Positions 28,490 through 40,714 are shown, counted from the stretch's first letter. The stretch is DNA of 64,000 bases from Mesocentrotus franciscanus (GCA_037976565.1 CP137679.1:28269539-28333538); one strand, 5' to 3'. The notes: generated by a model not told the origin, from the letters alone. Made by a program: numbers and translations.

Positions 28490-29205
28490 CATAAAATTCA
28501 CTAAAATAACATGCGAACATTATATATGACTTTAGATCCTTTTTAAATGTTTCTAGGGATTCTACTGATCAGATCCTCAGTGGAAGAGCATTCCAAAGAG
28601 ATGGCGCTGCAGATATAAAAGCCTTTTCTCCAAGAGTAGAGATAGTTCTTTGGACTGTTAACTGTTTTGTACCAGAGGAGTGGAGATTTCTGCCTGGGAC
28701 ATATTCTGTGATGAGATTTCGCAAGTACTGTGGAGCTAGACCATACATTACTTTCCATGTGTGGAGTAAGATTTTGAACTCTATTCTTTTAGATACTGGT
28801 AGCCAGTGTAGACTTTTCAGAACTGGGGTAATGTGGGAAAAGCGAGATGTTCCACTGAGCACCCGAGCAGCAGAATTTTGAGCGCGTTGCACTTTGGCAA
28901 GTTGATAAGAGGAGGCCTTGAACAATAAAGCATTTCCATAATCGATACGAGACATAACATAATATGAATGAATAACAGAGGCTTATATGCTAGATGATCA
29001 ACCTTTTCTGACCGATTCCACAACGTTTCTTTCAAAATGCAATCGCATGACCAGAACTGGTCTTTCTCTTTAATTGCATGATAACGACTTTCTGATACTG
29101 TGAATATTGCGTAAGTGCATATAAACAGACCGACAAGTACTTGTAACGTGAGCAGACATTGACATTTCAATCCAATAAAGTCCACTACTTCGATCATACA
29201 GGACT
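28490..29205 (-). mobile_element. L2/CR1-like LINE fragment (RT C-terminus)
   Basis: Encodes MSMSAHVTSTCRSVYMHLRN and IHSIRKSLS, then after a frameshift SRIDYGNALLFKASSYQL, KVQRAQNSAARVLSG, HITPVLKSLHWLPVSKRIEF and SLWNALPLRI, the conserved thumb/C-terminal region of L2/CR1-type reverse transcriptases. The next codon is a TGA where CGA is expected (about 28568), followed by SVESLETFKKDLKSYI in frame. A relic. Confidence 0.85.
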
Positions 29206-29215
29206 TTTTTTCTTT

Positions 29216-29590
29216 TGTTTGTTTGTTTGCTTTTATTTCTGCGTTCAAAATAATACAATACATAATATAAAATGTTTTTACAAAGATAATATACAAAACA
29301 ATTCATAAGATAAACAATATAGTCATGATACATAATTAATACAAATTAATGAAGTGAGCTTAAACTTTTTTTTATAGATATATATACATATATATATACA
29401 CATACATACATATACATATATATATACATATACATAGCACATGCATACATACATATACATACACACATACACCTATACATACTCTCACATATAATATAAT
29501 ATAATATAATACATATAATATAATATATAATCCAATCAATGAACGCAGGAGACCGCCATCGTGAGCGGTAAGGCTTGAAATTGATGGCGG
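29216..29590 (-). mobile_element. LINE 3' UTR fragment with (CAAA)n tail
   Basis: Reading the minus strand, the segment from about 29590 (GAGGCCGCCATCAA) to a (CAAA)n tail at 29216-29231 matches the fragment at 32430-32692 (GCAGGAGACCGC, GGCGGCCTCA, TTTTATTTCTGC). An AT/ACATA-rich simple-repeat zone at 29375-29530 lies inside it. Confidence 0.6.
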
Positions 29591-29599
29591 CCTCAAGTG

Positions 29600-29851
29600 C
29601 GCTCTCAACTGAAACATTTTCGTTTTGTTTACGTCACTCGCTTCGGTAGTTCATGCATTGGTATTTGCACTGGTTGTTTCTTTGATTGGGGAAGTGCTCT
29701 TTTAGCTCATAAATGTTGTTATGATACACTGATCCGTAGGTAATATTCTATCTAAATAGGAGTCTGAGATCGGACAAGATCACGGTAGGCTGCCATTGGC
29801 CTCCTCATCATCATCATCACCTCACGACATCGACGTGGGTTATCAACGACC
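29600..29851 (+). promoter_or_regulatory. Putative 5' UTR/promoter of the transporter
   Basis: Region just upstream of the transporter ATG. It holds a CRE-like TTTACGTCACTC (about 29630-29641) and a (TCA)n stretch shortly before the start codon. No TATA box or initiator was firmly recognised; assignment rests on position. Confidence 0.3.
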
Positions 29852-30008
29852 ATGACTGGAATCTTGGGTAGAATCAAGCGGAACTGGGGTTGGGTGGTGA
29901 CGGTCTCGGCCGCGCTCATTTTCATCGTAGTCCATGGTTTCCTGTATTCCTTCGGCCTTCTCATGGTGGAGCTCATGGAGGAGTTCGACAGCGATGTGAC
30001 GACCACGG
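29852..30008 (+). CDS. Monocarboxylate transporter-like (SLC16/MFS), first coding exon
   Basis: The ATG is in good context (CGACCATGA). It encodes 52 residues plus one base: a short basic N-terminus (MTGILGRIKRNWGWVV), then a hydrophobic TM1 (TVSAALIFIVVHGFLYSFGL) and LMVELMEEFDSDVTTTG. The WGW motif before TM1 and the FxVELxEEF segment after it are typical of SLC16 transporters, which move monocarboxylates with protons across the plasma membrane. It ends in phase 1 at ACGG|GTAAGTC. No continuing exon exists on the plus strand in this window. An exon of exactly the expected phase and content starts on the minus strand at 63365. Substrate cannot be told from sequence. Confidence 0.85.
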
Positions 30009-30284
30009 GTAAGTCAAAACCGACGTCATGCCATTACAAGTCATGTTAGACCAATGCGATATACTGAAGGGCAAGTTCAAGATAATGTTGTAATTTGTTG
30101 TCTCGTACGGCACAAAGTATTATAAGAGATCTGAACATAATTATTGAAAACACATGTGTTGATTTTTCATTCATATTTGGTTTGATAAAAGCTCTAGTAA
30201 GGCTATTCACTGAAAACAACCGTCAGATTTTTATTCTTATAGTTTGTGACGTAAGGGACAACAGCTTGGACTTGCCCTGTAAAA

Positions 30285-31615
30285 AAAAATGTTTGGTAAA
30301 ATTGTCAAATATGATAGTAAGTATGCATGTGTCTGACCATATTTGACGCAATTTCGTGGCCAGCTTGAAAAATGTGACCATCTATTTTTCAAAATATCAC
30401 GAATTCAATCGCTAAAAGCCTGAATGAGAAAGAAAATGTTTGGTAAAATTGTCAAATATGATAGTAAGTATGCATGTGTCTGACCATATTTGATGCAATT
30501 TCGTGCCCAGCTTGAGAAATGTGACCATCTATTTTTCAAAATATCACGAATTCAATCGCTAAAAGCCTGAATGAGAAAGAAAATGTTTGGTAAAATTGTC
30601 AAATATGATAGTAAGTATGCATGTGTCTGACAATATTTGACGCAATTTCGTGCCCAGCTTGAGAAATGTGACCATCTATTTTTCAAAATATCACGAATTC
30701 AATCGCTAAAAGCCTGAATGAGAAAGAAAATGTTTGGTAAAATTGTCAAATATGATAGTAAGTATGCATGTGTCTGACAATATTTGATGCAATTTCGTGC
30801 CCAGCTTGAGAAATGTGACCATCTATTTTTCAAAATATCACGAATTCAATCGCTAAAAGCCTGAATGAGAAAGAAAATGTTTGGTAAAATTGTCAAATAT
30901 GATAGTAAGTATGCATGTGTCTGACAATATTTGACGCAATTTCCTGCCCAGCTTGAGAAATGTGATCATCTACTATTCAAAATATCACGAATTCAATCGC
31001 TAAAAGCCTGAATGAGAAAGAAAATGTTTGGTAAAATTGTCAAATATGATAGTAAGTATGCATGTGTCCGACCATATTTGATGCAATTTCGTGCCCAGCT
31101 TGAGAAATGTGACCATCTACTATTCAAAATATCACGAATTCAATCGCTAAAAGCCTGAATGAGAAAGAAAATGTTTGGTAAAATTGTCAAATATGATAGT
31201 AAGTATGCATGTGTCCGACCATATTTGATGCAATTTCGTGCCCAGCTTGAGAAATGTGACCATCTATTTTTCAAAATATCACGAATTCAATCGCTAAAAG
31301 CCTGAATGAGAAAGAAAATGTTTGGTAAAATTGTCAAACATGATAGTAAGTATGCATGTGTCTGACAATATTTGACGCAATTTCGTGCCCAGCTTGAGAA
31401 ATGTGACCATCTATTTTTCAAAATATCACGAATTCAATCGCTAAAAGCCTGAATGAGAAAGAAAATGTTTGGTAAAATTGTCAAATATGATAGTAAGTAT
31501 GCATGTGTCCGACCATATTTGACGCAATTTCGTGCCCAGCTTGAGAAATGTGACCATCTATTTTTCAAAATATCACGAATTCAATCGCTAAAAGCCTGAA
31601 TGAAATTGTCAAATA
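30285..31615 (+). repeat. Nine-copy tandem array with exact 147-bp period
   Basis: GTTTGGTAAAATTGTCAAA begins at 30291, 30438, 30585, 30732, 30879, 31026, 31173, 31320 and 31467, all 147 bp apart with no indels between units. Substitutions are few. Units include GATAGTAAGTATGCATGTGT and TATCACGAATTCAATCGC. The array lies 280 bp downstream of transporter exon 1 and would be in its first intron. Confidence 0.95.
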
Positions 31616-31617
31616 TG

Positions 31618-31857
31618 AAAATTCCACCTATTTCTTGTAAATGATCAAGGATGATTCTTGAATGATCAGTTATTTCATGGGGATACCAATTAATGTGTAT
31701 TTTACCTGTTTATATGCTTGTGTATTTATCTATTTTGTTTTTGATGCTGTTATTTGTTTTATTGTTACCAAACAGGGCCTCATGGAAGACCACCAAATTG
31801 GTGATATGTGCCACCCTGTATAAATATCAGAAATAAATAAATAAATAAATAAATAAA
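31618..31857 (+). mobile_element. L2/CR1-like LINE 3' tail inserted in the 147-bp array
   Basis: Contains GGGCCTCATGGAAGACCA, TTGGTGATATGTGCCACCC and TGTATAAATATCAG, followed by (AAAT)n: the 3' UTR style of L2/CR1 elements ending in short tandem repeats. The 147-bp repeat sequence resumes immediately after it. Confidence 0.65.
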
Positions 31858-31957
31858 TGACTTGTGTCCGACCATGTTTGGGGCAATTTCGTACCCAGCT
31901 TGAGAAATGTGACCATCTACCATTCAAAATACATGTATCACGGATTCAATTGGTAAA
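31858..31957 (+). repeat. Isolated tenth, diverged unit of the 147-bp array
   Basis: Shares GTGTCCGACCATGTTTG, CCCAGCTTGAGAAATGTGAC and ATTCAATTGGTAAAAG with the array units, with more substitutions and a small insertion (ACATGT). It is cut off from the array by the LINE tail. Confidence 0.85.
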
Positions 31958-32162
31958 AGGTGAAGGGAGCGGTGAGGGGTGTGTGCTGGACAGGAAGAAT
32001 ACGGGCTGGAGGTAGAAAAAGTAGGAAACGGGTGAGGGAGAGAGAGAGAGAGAGACAGACAGAGAAAGAGAGAGAAATGTATTTATTTATTTTTATTGAA
32101 ATATATTTAATCAGGATAACAAGAATCAGATATACATTGTAGATACAAAATCTGTTTTCCAT

Positions 32163-32220
32163 CCAGGGGGGGTACTTCACAAAGATCCTAATTTGAACTT
32201 ATCTCTAAGTTGGACTTAAC
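32163..32220 (+). mobile_element. Terminus of 'GGGGGGTRYTTCACAAAGATC' MITE
   Basis: CCAGGGGGGGTACTTCAC, then AAAGATCCTAATTTGAACTT and ATCTCTAAGTTGGACTTA, is nearly identical, inverted, to 38700-38757. No matching second terminus was seen nearby, so either each is a half element or both belong to one 6.6-kb unit. Confidence 0.6.
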
Positions 32221-32429
32221 AATTATGGAAAGCCGTTAGCATCTATGAAAATATTTTGTAAAAGTTATTTTAAAAGGCATAAAATGTTGATTCAAATCAT
32301 TCATATTTTCTATTATCAAGGAGATTTCATGTTCTTGATGTGGAATTTATAAAAAGTCTAAAATACTTGAGTGTTTGCTTTTGAATATATTTTATTTTAA
32401 GGCTACAAATGGCTCTCCATAATATTTTG

Positions 32430-32692
32430 ATTTGATTTGATTTTATTTCTGCATTTTTCCAAATATAATATAACTGAATTACAAAGAAAATATAAATGTA
32501 AGGTATAATACAACATATACAAACAATAATTACTTCATGTCAAAATGTTTTTTTTTAACATCTTTTTTTACATGTGTACATAAAATAACATATTATCATA
32601 AATTTGAAGTATTATCCTAACTGTTTGTAGAAAAGTGCAGGAGACCGCAATCATAAGCGATGCTTGACGAGGATGGCGGCCTCAAAAAAAAA
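32430..32692 (-). mobile_element. LINE 3' UTR fragment with (TCAAA)n tail
   Basis: Begins with TTTGATTTGATTTTATTTCTGC (tail on the minus strand) and ends GCAGGAGACCGCAATC...GGCGGCCTC, matching 29216-29590. Confidence 0.6.
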
Positions 32693-32774
32693 ATCTTAAG
32701 GTAAAACTTATAATGAAAATGTGTTTAAACATTTGTGTATGGGTTTGTGAGTGTGTTGTGTAAGTGTACATTAT

Positions 32775-32937
32775 GTGTGTGTGTGGGTGTGTGTGTGTGT
32801 GTGTGTGTGTGCATGTGTGTGTGTGCGCGTGCGCGCGAGCGTGTGTGTTTGTATGTGTGTGTAACGTGTGCATGCAGGGTGTCTCAGGGGGAATAATAAA
32901 AAATAAAATAAAATAAAATAAAATAAAATAAAATAGC
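32775..32937. repeat. (GT)n and (AAAAT)n microsatellites
   Basis: Interrupted GT/GC array at 32775-32865, then about seven AAAAT units at 32898-32935. Confidence 0.9.
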
Positions 32938-33341
32938 AATATGAAATAAGGATTTGGCGGGAGAGGAAGAGAAGAAGACACAAGTTAACCCGGAGGAATT
33001 ATGTGTTATGAGGTGCATTGTGGGGGAGGGGTGGGTTGGGTTTTCAGTCCAGAGCCATGAGCGGGGTCGGAGGGGTACTGAAGAATTGTGTTAGATGAAT
33101 GATATTGCATTATTATGGGTGAGTGTGTTTGTATGCTGTATGGATTGTGGTATGTCTGTGCGTGATGGGGTGTCTGTTCCTGCCTATACTCACGAGTTAC
33201 AACTTGGGGCGCATGAATTGAAGCTGCTTGTTTTTCATTTGAGGCTAATAGATGTTCATAATTTCATGGAAACTTTACAATTGATGACAAATTTTACTGC
33301 TATTTTTGTTTAAGTATGTGTATAGATAGAAAAGAAAATCA

Positions 33342-36300
33342 ATGGATAGTGTGAATTTTATTTCGGTAAATGTTAGAGGTTTAAGGGATAGGACTAAACG
33401 ATTAGCGATTTTTAATTGGATTAAAAGTAAGAAAGGGGTTGTAGTAATGTTGCAAGAAACGTACAGTACACCAGATATTGAATTGGCGGGAGAAAGGATT
33501 GGGAAGGGCCAATGTACTTTTGTCATGGGTCAAATCACAGTAGAGGAGTTCTTCTTCTATTTGCAAAAAATGTAGCTGTCAAAGTGGAGGAGATATTCAA
33601 AGATGTGGATGGTCGTTTTATTTTATTAAAAGGTTTAATTTGGGATATGAGGCTCTTAATAGGGAATGTATACTTCCCAACAAGGGGAAATATTCAGCAA
33701 CAAAAATTATCTTGGAAAAAATAGACTCTTGTATTTCAACTTTGTACTCCGTGAATTATTCGATCATTCTAGGAGGAGACTTTAATGTTATTTTTGATGA
33801 AAAAATGGATTACATGGGAGCTACGAGTAGTTAGATCAACCTTTGTAAAGGATTTAGAGATGTTTTTGAGAAAATTAGACTTGTATGACGTATGGAGGAA
33901 AAATAATCCGGAATTAAAACAGTACACGTTTAGGCAAAAGACGCCACTGGTTCAAAGTCGGTTAGACTATTGGTTTATTTCAAATCAATTGGAACAAGCT
34001 GTATCTACTTGCGAAATAATGCCGTCTATCACTCCTGATCATGCCGGAATCATTCTGGGAGTTAAGTTTGTAAAGACAAATTATATGCATGGAAGGTCAT
34101 ATTGGAAATTTAATAATAGTCTTTGTTCAGATAAAAAGTTTGTGGAAGGTATGGTAAATGAAATCAATTTGATTAAAAGAGATTGGGAAAATATATTTGA
34201 CAAGAAATTGTTATTTTGGGATTATTTGAAAATGAAAATGAGGGCATACGCAATTAAATTTTCGAAGGAAAGGCAAAAGAAAAGAAAGAGAATATTCAAA
34301 GGCTAGAAAACGAAGTAAAAAAGCTGGAAAGTGAATTAATTAGGTTTCCATTGAAGTTGGATGAAACGGAGGAAAAAAAAACAATTAAAGAAATTGCATG
34401 AAGAGTCTATAGAAGGAATAAAGATAAGGTCACGAGCTGCGTGGTACGAGGAAGGGGAAAAAAACAAGGAGTATTTCGAGCAACTGCTAAAGTCAAATAA
34501 GAAGAAAACCGTGGTAAGGGAATTGTATGATGAAAATGAATGTGTTGAATATGATAGGAACATAATTTTGGCGATGATTAGGAAGTTTTATACAAATTTA
34601 TATGCGGAAACGTTAAGTGTTTTTAATGAGGACACGACAAATTTGTTTTTCAAAGATATTAAAAATTAAGTGAAAATGGAAGGAAAGCATGTGAAGGTAA
34701 AATAACAAAAGATGAGTGCTTAAAGGTATTGAAGGCTATGAAATTAAACAAGTCTCCTGGCAATGATGGCCTTACAGTTGAATTTTATATTACGTTTTGG
34801 TTAAGTATCGGAAATATTTTGGTAGATGCTTTAAATGAAGGTTATGTCATGGGAGTTTATCCATATCACAAAAACAAGGGGTTATTACTTTGATCGAGAA
34901 GGAAGGGAAAGACCCTCGATACATAACAAATTATAGGCCGATTACATTATTAAATGTTGATTACAAAATGTTGTCAAAGGTGTTAGCTACAAGAATTAAG
35001 GGAGTACTTGAGGAAGTCATACACGTAGACCAGGTGGGCTATATGAATAATCGTAATATTGGAGAAGCGGTACGTTTAATTGATGATATGTTCTATTTTT
35101 TGAATGAGGAGTCAGATGATAAAGCCTGTAGTTATTTGATTGCGGTTGATTTTGAAAAAGCATTCGATTCAGTATCTCATACTTTCCTCTTTAGAGTCTT
35201 AGAAAAGTTTGGGTTCGGTCCCTCATTTTGTTCGTGGGTAAAAACTATTTACAGTAATATAAGTAGATGTGTTATGAATGGGGGTTTTGCTACTGGTTAT
35301 TTTGATATTAAGCGAGGGTAAGGCAAGGAGATCCACTCTCGCCCTATTTATTTATTCTCGCTATTGAAATATTGGCAACAGTAGTGAGGAATGATGAGGT
35401 TATTAAAGGCGTTAATATTGGAGGAATTGAAGTCAAACAAGTTTTATATGCAGATGACATGACAATATTTGTTAGGAATAAAGAATCTGTAGAAAGAGTA
35501 AAGGAGATTTATACGTTATTTCAGAAAATAAGTGGTTTACGGGTTAATGCGGAAAAAACTAATATTATGAAATTGGGAAAATCAAAGACAAATCAGAAAA
35601 ACTTCCCTTCGGGAATGTGGTTAAAGAAATTAAGATTTTGGGAGTGTATTTTGCGTTAGACGTCAGAATAAGAGAGGAATTGAATTATAAAGAGATTTTA
35701 AGCAAGATTAAAAGACTTCTCGGATGGTGGAAACAGAGGGACCTTACGGTGTTTGGAAAAATTCATTTATTAAAAACATATGCATTATGTAAATTAAATT
35801 ACGTTTTTGCTTCACTAGTGGTTCCAAAGTGGGTCATATCGGAAATACAGAAAATATGTTTTGAATTTATATGGAATGGGAAAGATCGAATTAAGAGATT
35901 AATATTGTATCAAGGTTATAATGAAGGAGGGTTACGAATGACTAATTTTGACTCGTTTGTAAAAACCCAACGGGTAATGTGGGTGAAAAGACTATTGTAC
36001 GGAGAAAAATCTATGAGATGGAAGCTATACTTTGATTTCTGTTTCAAGAAGGTAGGGGGTAGATTTATTTTTTTGTGTTACTATGATTCCAGGTTATTAA
36101 GTCTCAAAGTACCTAAGTTCTATTTAGAAATGATCAAAGCATGGGAAGAGTTAGAAGGTTGTAGGAATTTTGAAGAAAAGAATAATCCAATTATTTTTAA
36201 CAATAAAGATTTCTTATTGGAAAAGAAAATGATTTTTGATGAGGAGTTGTTTACACGCAATATAATTTCAATTCAAGATATTTTTGCTGAAAATGGTATG

Positions 36301-37066
36301 CGGGCAATATCTCATTTTCAACATTTGGGGCTAAAAGGAAACAAAATTGTTGATGTATGGAATATTGGGAAGCTATTTTGAGAAGCGGAAAAAAGGATAA
36401 CTGGAGTTTAGTGGATGTAAAAGAGTATGGTATTTTAATGCAGTTTAACAGTACTGTGAAGCTCCTCAGAGATGTATTATCGAGGAAGGTTTATGAATAT
36501 TTTATAGAGAAGTTACAACATTTATTTGTTTTGAAGATTCATGATGGACGGAAATTTTCAGATTTTTCAAATGAGGTATGTAGGGAGATATTTAGTAGGC
36601 CCAGGAAATGTACTCTTGTTAACAGACTAAGAGAAATTCAGTATAAACTGCTTCATGGAGCAATATATACTAGAGATTCGGCTTTGTTGTAGATAACTTG
36701 TGCTCACTTTGTTAGCAAAAGATTGAAACATATTTACACTTGTTCTGGGAGTGTGCACAGGTTCAAAGGTTATGGCAGAATGTAATAGCTAAGTTTGAGC
36801 TAAGGGAATTAAGGTCTATCGACTGGATAGATATTCATTTAGGGTTGTCCGGTAATTCCCCACGAATAAAGATATTTAATACAATTATTTTTGCAATGAA
36901 ATATTGGATATATAGATGCAGGGGTAAGTCCGTAATATTGTCTTTGGGGGAGCAAATGAGTCTTTATGATGAAAGTATGATAATGAGTCTTAATGGTGAA
37001 ATGTATGAAAGTGTGATAAGGAGTCTTTATGATGTAAGTATGGAAAGAGGAGTCGAAAACACATAA
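33342..37066 (+). mobile_element. L1/Tx1-like non-LTR retrotransposon, near full-length ORF2, inactivated
   Basis: An apurinic-type endonuclease is read first (FISVNVRGLRDRTKR, LQETYS, LGGDFNVIFDE, QSRLDYWFIS, TPDHAGI). Then the reverse transcriptase: NKSPGNDGLT, KQGVITLIEKEGKDP, NYRPITLLNVDYKMLSKVLA, QVGYMNNRNIGE, AVDFEKAFDSV, RQGDPLSPYLF and the catalytic YADD (about 35447-35458). A C-terminal domain follows with LNYKEILSKIKRLLGWWKQR, FIWNGKDRIKR, GGLRMTNF and a zinc-finger-like REIQYKLLHGAIY...HLFWECAQVQRLW. At least six frameshifts break the frame, for example near 33560, 34310, 34870, 35318, 35640 and 36370. The element probably starts near 32980 and ends near 37080. No ORF1 was recognised. 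Confidence 0.9.
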
Positions 37067-37089
37067 AAAATAAAGGATAAAATTCTGAT

Positions 37090-37800
37090 TTGTTGACGTG
37101 TGAGTCAAAAGCGACTTACAGACACACCTTTATTAACTCACTTTTTCCTCGAAAAAATTAACAGTCCAGAGGATAATGAGAAATCTCTATGTGAAATTCA
37201 CATAGTCACCAAAGAACTCGCCGATATGAACAGGTCGGAGTAAAACAAACTTCAGTTGTCGAAAGTCTTGTGAGAGGGTCATAAAGTCAATGCACGATCA
37301 ATAAGAAACAACGGTTCTATTGCTGAAAAGAGGTAATTCAAATACAAAAGACACTATAGACCTATACACAAATCAATAGGCCTACCCTTTACAAATAGAC
37401 AACAATACGGTTACGCGCGTTGCTATGCGAGGTTCGTAGTATGGTTAAATACAAACGAACAATAGATATTGGTCCAACCTACAACGGCGTTGTAACCATT
37501 CCTCAGAAAGTCAAACACAAGTATAGAAAGTCAAAGAGTCAAAATTCCATAGACACACTTGTTACAAGTCCTACAAAAAAAACCTATCCAATATCCAAAA
37601 CGTCAAAACTTCCCATAAAAACACACGAGTAAAATTCATAAAGTCAAAATCCCATAGATACGCGTGTTATAACTCACTTTTTTTCTCAAAAAATTTACAA
37701 GTCCAAAATGACAAATCCCTATCTAAATTCAAAAAGTCAAAACCCCATAGACATGCGTGTTATAAGTCCGTTTTTTGTCAAAAATAGACTATGTCAAAGT
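37090..37800. repeat. Degenerate ~100-bp tandem repeats
   Basis: Blocks AAAGTCAAAAYCCCATAGA, then CACGCGTGTTATAA, CTCACTTTTTTTCTC and AAATTYACAAGTCC recur at about 37538, 37640 and 37732, with a diverged unit at 37105-37200. It follows directly on the L1/Tx1 element. Confidence 0.7.
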
Positions 37801-37813
37801 TAATGTACACGAG

Positions 37814-38700
37814 TCAATTACAGATAGTATAAGTACGAAAATTTTTGTGTACAAAACCTATGGCCGTCCCCATACTCACTGCTATAACTACTACTGACTT
37901 TTGGGCTAAAAGTATTTTAGGATTTTCTAAGTGATAATTTGTTGAACAACGGGTGGGATATGTGTGAATGTTTGAGTTTAAACTGTAAATGTTGTGAAAT
38001 AGGAATGGCAGTTGATTATGAGAATATTTATACATAAAAATACTTTTCTGAAAAATGTGAATATCTTGTATTTTTAATGTTTTTAAACGATGAAATAAAG
38101 GTTCCGTGTGTGATATATAATTTGAGTTAGTGATCAAGCGAATCACTCTCTTTTGAAGTAAAAATAAGGAATTAATTCTTGTTAGACTACAATTACCCCA
38201 CACAATATTACAATATATCACATGTGATAAAATTAGAGAATTGTATAATATAATCATAGAACTTTCAGAAAGAAATCGTTTTAACTTATACAGTATTCAA
38301 TATTCCTCGATACTGATGTATGTATATTAAGTATATGCTCATTAAAATTGAGATGAGAATCAATAGTAACTCCTAAAAAATGTACAGATTGTTTTTCAAT
38401 GAGAGGCAAGCCATCAATCTCAATATTACAATTTCTTATATCATGTACGTTAGTCTTTTTAAAATAAATTAAATTTGTTTTACTAAGATTTAATGACAAT
38501 TTATTACATTTAAACCACCTAGAAATTTTCATTAATTCACAGTTTAACCGCGTTATGAGCGTATCCAAGTTTTTATGGGAATAAGAAATACTCGTATCAT
38601 CAGCAAAGATGATAAAATTTAAGAGTGAAGAGGTTTCAATAATATCATTTATATAAATAATAAATAACAATGGACCCAATATAGATCATTGCGGTACTCC
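37814..38700 (-). mobile_element. Jockey/CR1-group LINE fragment (RT palm and thumb)
   Basis: The minus strand reads GVPQ-stop-SILGPLLFIIYINDI (GGA changed to TGA at about 38688), FADDTSISYSH with the FADD catalytic site, LSLNLSKTNLIYF and HFLGVTIDSHLNFNEHI. After a frameshift it reads LYNSLILSHVIYCNIVWGN, LLQKRVIRLI and FMYKYSHNQLP. It is truncated at 38700, where a MITE terminus begins. Confidence 0.85.
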
Positions 38701-38757
38701 ACAAGTCCAACTTAGAGATAAGTTCAACTAAGGATCTTTGTGAAACACCCCCCTGGT
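38700..38757 (-). mobile_element. MITE terminus abutting LINE
   Basis: Inverted near-copy of 32163-32220, ending GTGAAACACCCCCCTGG. It directly borders the truncated LINE at 37814-38700. Confidence 0.6.
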
Positions 38758-39063
38758 CCTGAACAGAATCACGGAAATATAGATAATGAAAACCACCAAA
38801 GTTCACAAGCAAAGGTAAAAACAGTATAAACTAATATATAAGAATAATACGCATTTAAAGTAGTAAAAAGCAACAACAAAAAAACGACAATGTAATAATT
38901 CAAATTGACAGCGGAAAAAAATCAAATCACTTAAAAGGCATTAAAATATTACCAAAAAGATTAGCAGAGGAGAAAAGATATAAGGAAATAGTTAGAAAGT
39001 AGAGATGGAAAGAGAGAAAGAAAGAAAGAGAGCGAGAGGGAGAGAGAGGGAAAATAAGCCATG

Positions 39064-40490
39064 TCAAGACCAGTATATGAATAGGCATTGTATCACACAG
39101 GTTTTAAAATATTTGTCCTTGTACATACGTTTAAAGACATCGATATATTTAGCATTTTGAAGAGCAGAAGGTAAACTATTCCAGATTTTACCACCAGCGT
39201 ATCTTAAACAATTCTTAAAACATTCAAGTGTAGGCTTGGGTAAAACAACATTCAACGTATTGGCAAGTCTAGTGTTAAAACCATGTCTGTCAAAAACCAT
39301 TTCCATTTCATTGCACAATCGTACCGGGGCTTTTCCATGATTACAGTTGTACATTACGTAGTAGGTCCACGAAAATACATGCTAAAAAATATTCACGTCT
39401 CGTTCCAATGGATTGCCATTTCAATGAATTAATTATATTCAAGCTATTGCCATATGATAATCGAAATTCCCTACAATAATACGTGCAGCTCTTTTGTGTA
39501 GTCGTAAAAGAATATTTCTGTTTTGTAAAGAACAGCTCCCCCAAACGGAACAAGAATAATCAAAGATTGGCTGTATGGTACATTTGTATATTTTATTCAA
39601 AATGGAAGAGCTTAAAAACTTACTGAGCTTTCTTAAAGTAAAAATCTTATAACTTAACGATTTGCTAAGAGATTTAATGTGGAAATCCCAAAATAATCTA
39701 TCATCAATTTCAATCCCTAAATATCTGATACTTCTTACTTGTTCTATTTAATATGCACCTTCAGACTAAAATTGTTATTACCTCAACATCATAACATTAC
39801 TCTTATTAGTATTAATACGTAATCTATTTTTACAATACCATTCATTTATAGCATTTAAATCTGCTTGGAGCTTAGATGTAATGATATTAATATCCATATC
39901 AGAAACATATATGACAACATCATCAGCGTATACATTACATGTTCTTAACCGTAAACAATCAGTTGTATCATTTATAAAAACAAGAAAGAGGGAGGGGCCT
40001 AAAATACTCCCCTTAGGAATTCCTATAGTAATGTCCTTTGTTTCAGATAGTTTACCATGACAATAGACTGCTTGCTTCCTATTAGATAAAAAACTAGAAA
40101 ACCATTGAAGTTCAGTATTTAAAATACCATACTTATTCAATTTGGACAACAAAAGTTCATGGTCAATACAATCAAACATTTTGAAATATCAAGAAAGCAT
40201 GCACCAACTTTTTCATTTTCATTAAAAGATTCATACCAATCATCAATGACTCTATGTAGACATGTATTAGTTGAATGATTTGGCAAGAAAGCATATTGGT
40301 CAACACAAATAAGATGATTGGTCTGCAAGTAAGATAAAAACTGAGACTGAACTTCCTTTTCAAGCAGTTTAGCAATATGACATACGACTGAGATGGGTCT
40401 ATAATTTGAAATATCATTCTTATCACCTTTATTTTTATAAACAGGCGTAGTTCTAGCCAGTTTCCAATCATTATAGGTAAAAATACACAA
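39064..40490 (-). mobile_element. L2/CR1-like LINE, RT domain, inactivated
   Basis: The minus strand encodes DWKLARTTPVYKNKGDKND, NYRPISVVCHIAKLLEK, HSTNTCLHRVIDDWYE, GACFLDISKC, FDCIDHELLLSKLNKYGI, IPKGSILGPSLFLVFIND and VYADDVVIYV (YADD catalytic site). The thumb and C-terminal remnants follow (NTRLANTLNVVLPKP, GGKIWNSLPSALQNA). Frameshifts lie around 40180, 39775 and 39350. A GA-rich tract at 39000-39055 lies near the 3' end. Confidence 0.9.
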
Positions 40491-40714
40491 TTTTAACTTT
40501 CATTAAAAGATAGTTAAAAGAAATATTAATATAAGGAGCTGAGATTTGAAGTAATTTTCTATCAAATTCTAAGATATCAAGGCTACTCTCTCTCGACAGT
40601 AGAGAGATATTATTTTTAGTTCTCCGGACTGTTGATTTCAAGACAAAGGTGTGTATACTTTCGGGGTGGTTCCATGAAAGAGATCGAGGAGGAAAGAGAC
40701 AGAGAGAGAAAATG
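40491..40714. other. Short non-coding spacer
   Basis: No protein or repeat recognised. A CTCTCTCGACAGTAGAGAG imperfect palindrome lies near 40590. Confidence 0.4.

Noticed and set aside
30285..31615. CRISPR-like reading of the direct repeats
   Set aside because: Units are contiguous 147-bp repeats without unique spacers, in a eukaryotic intron.
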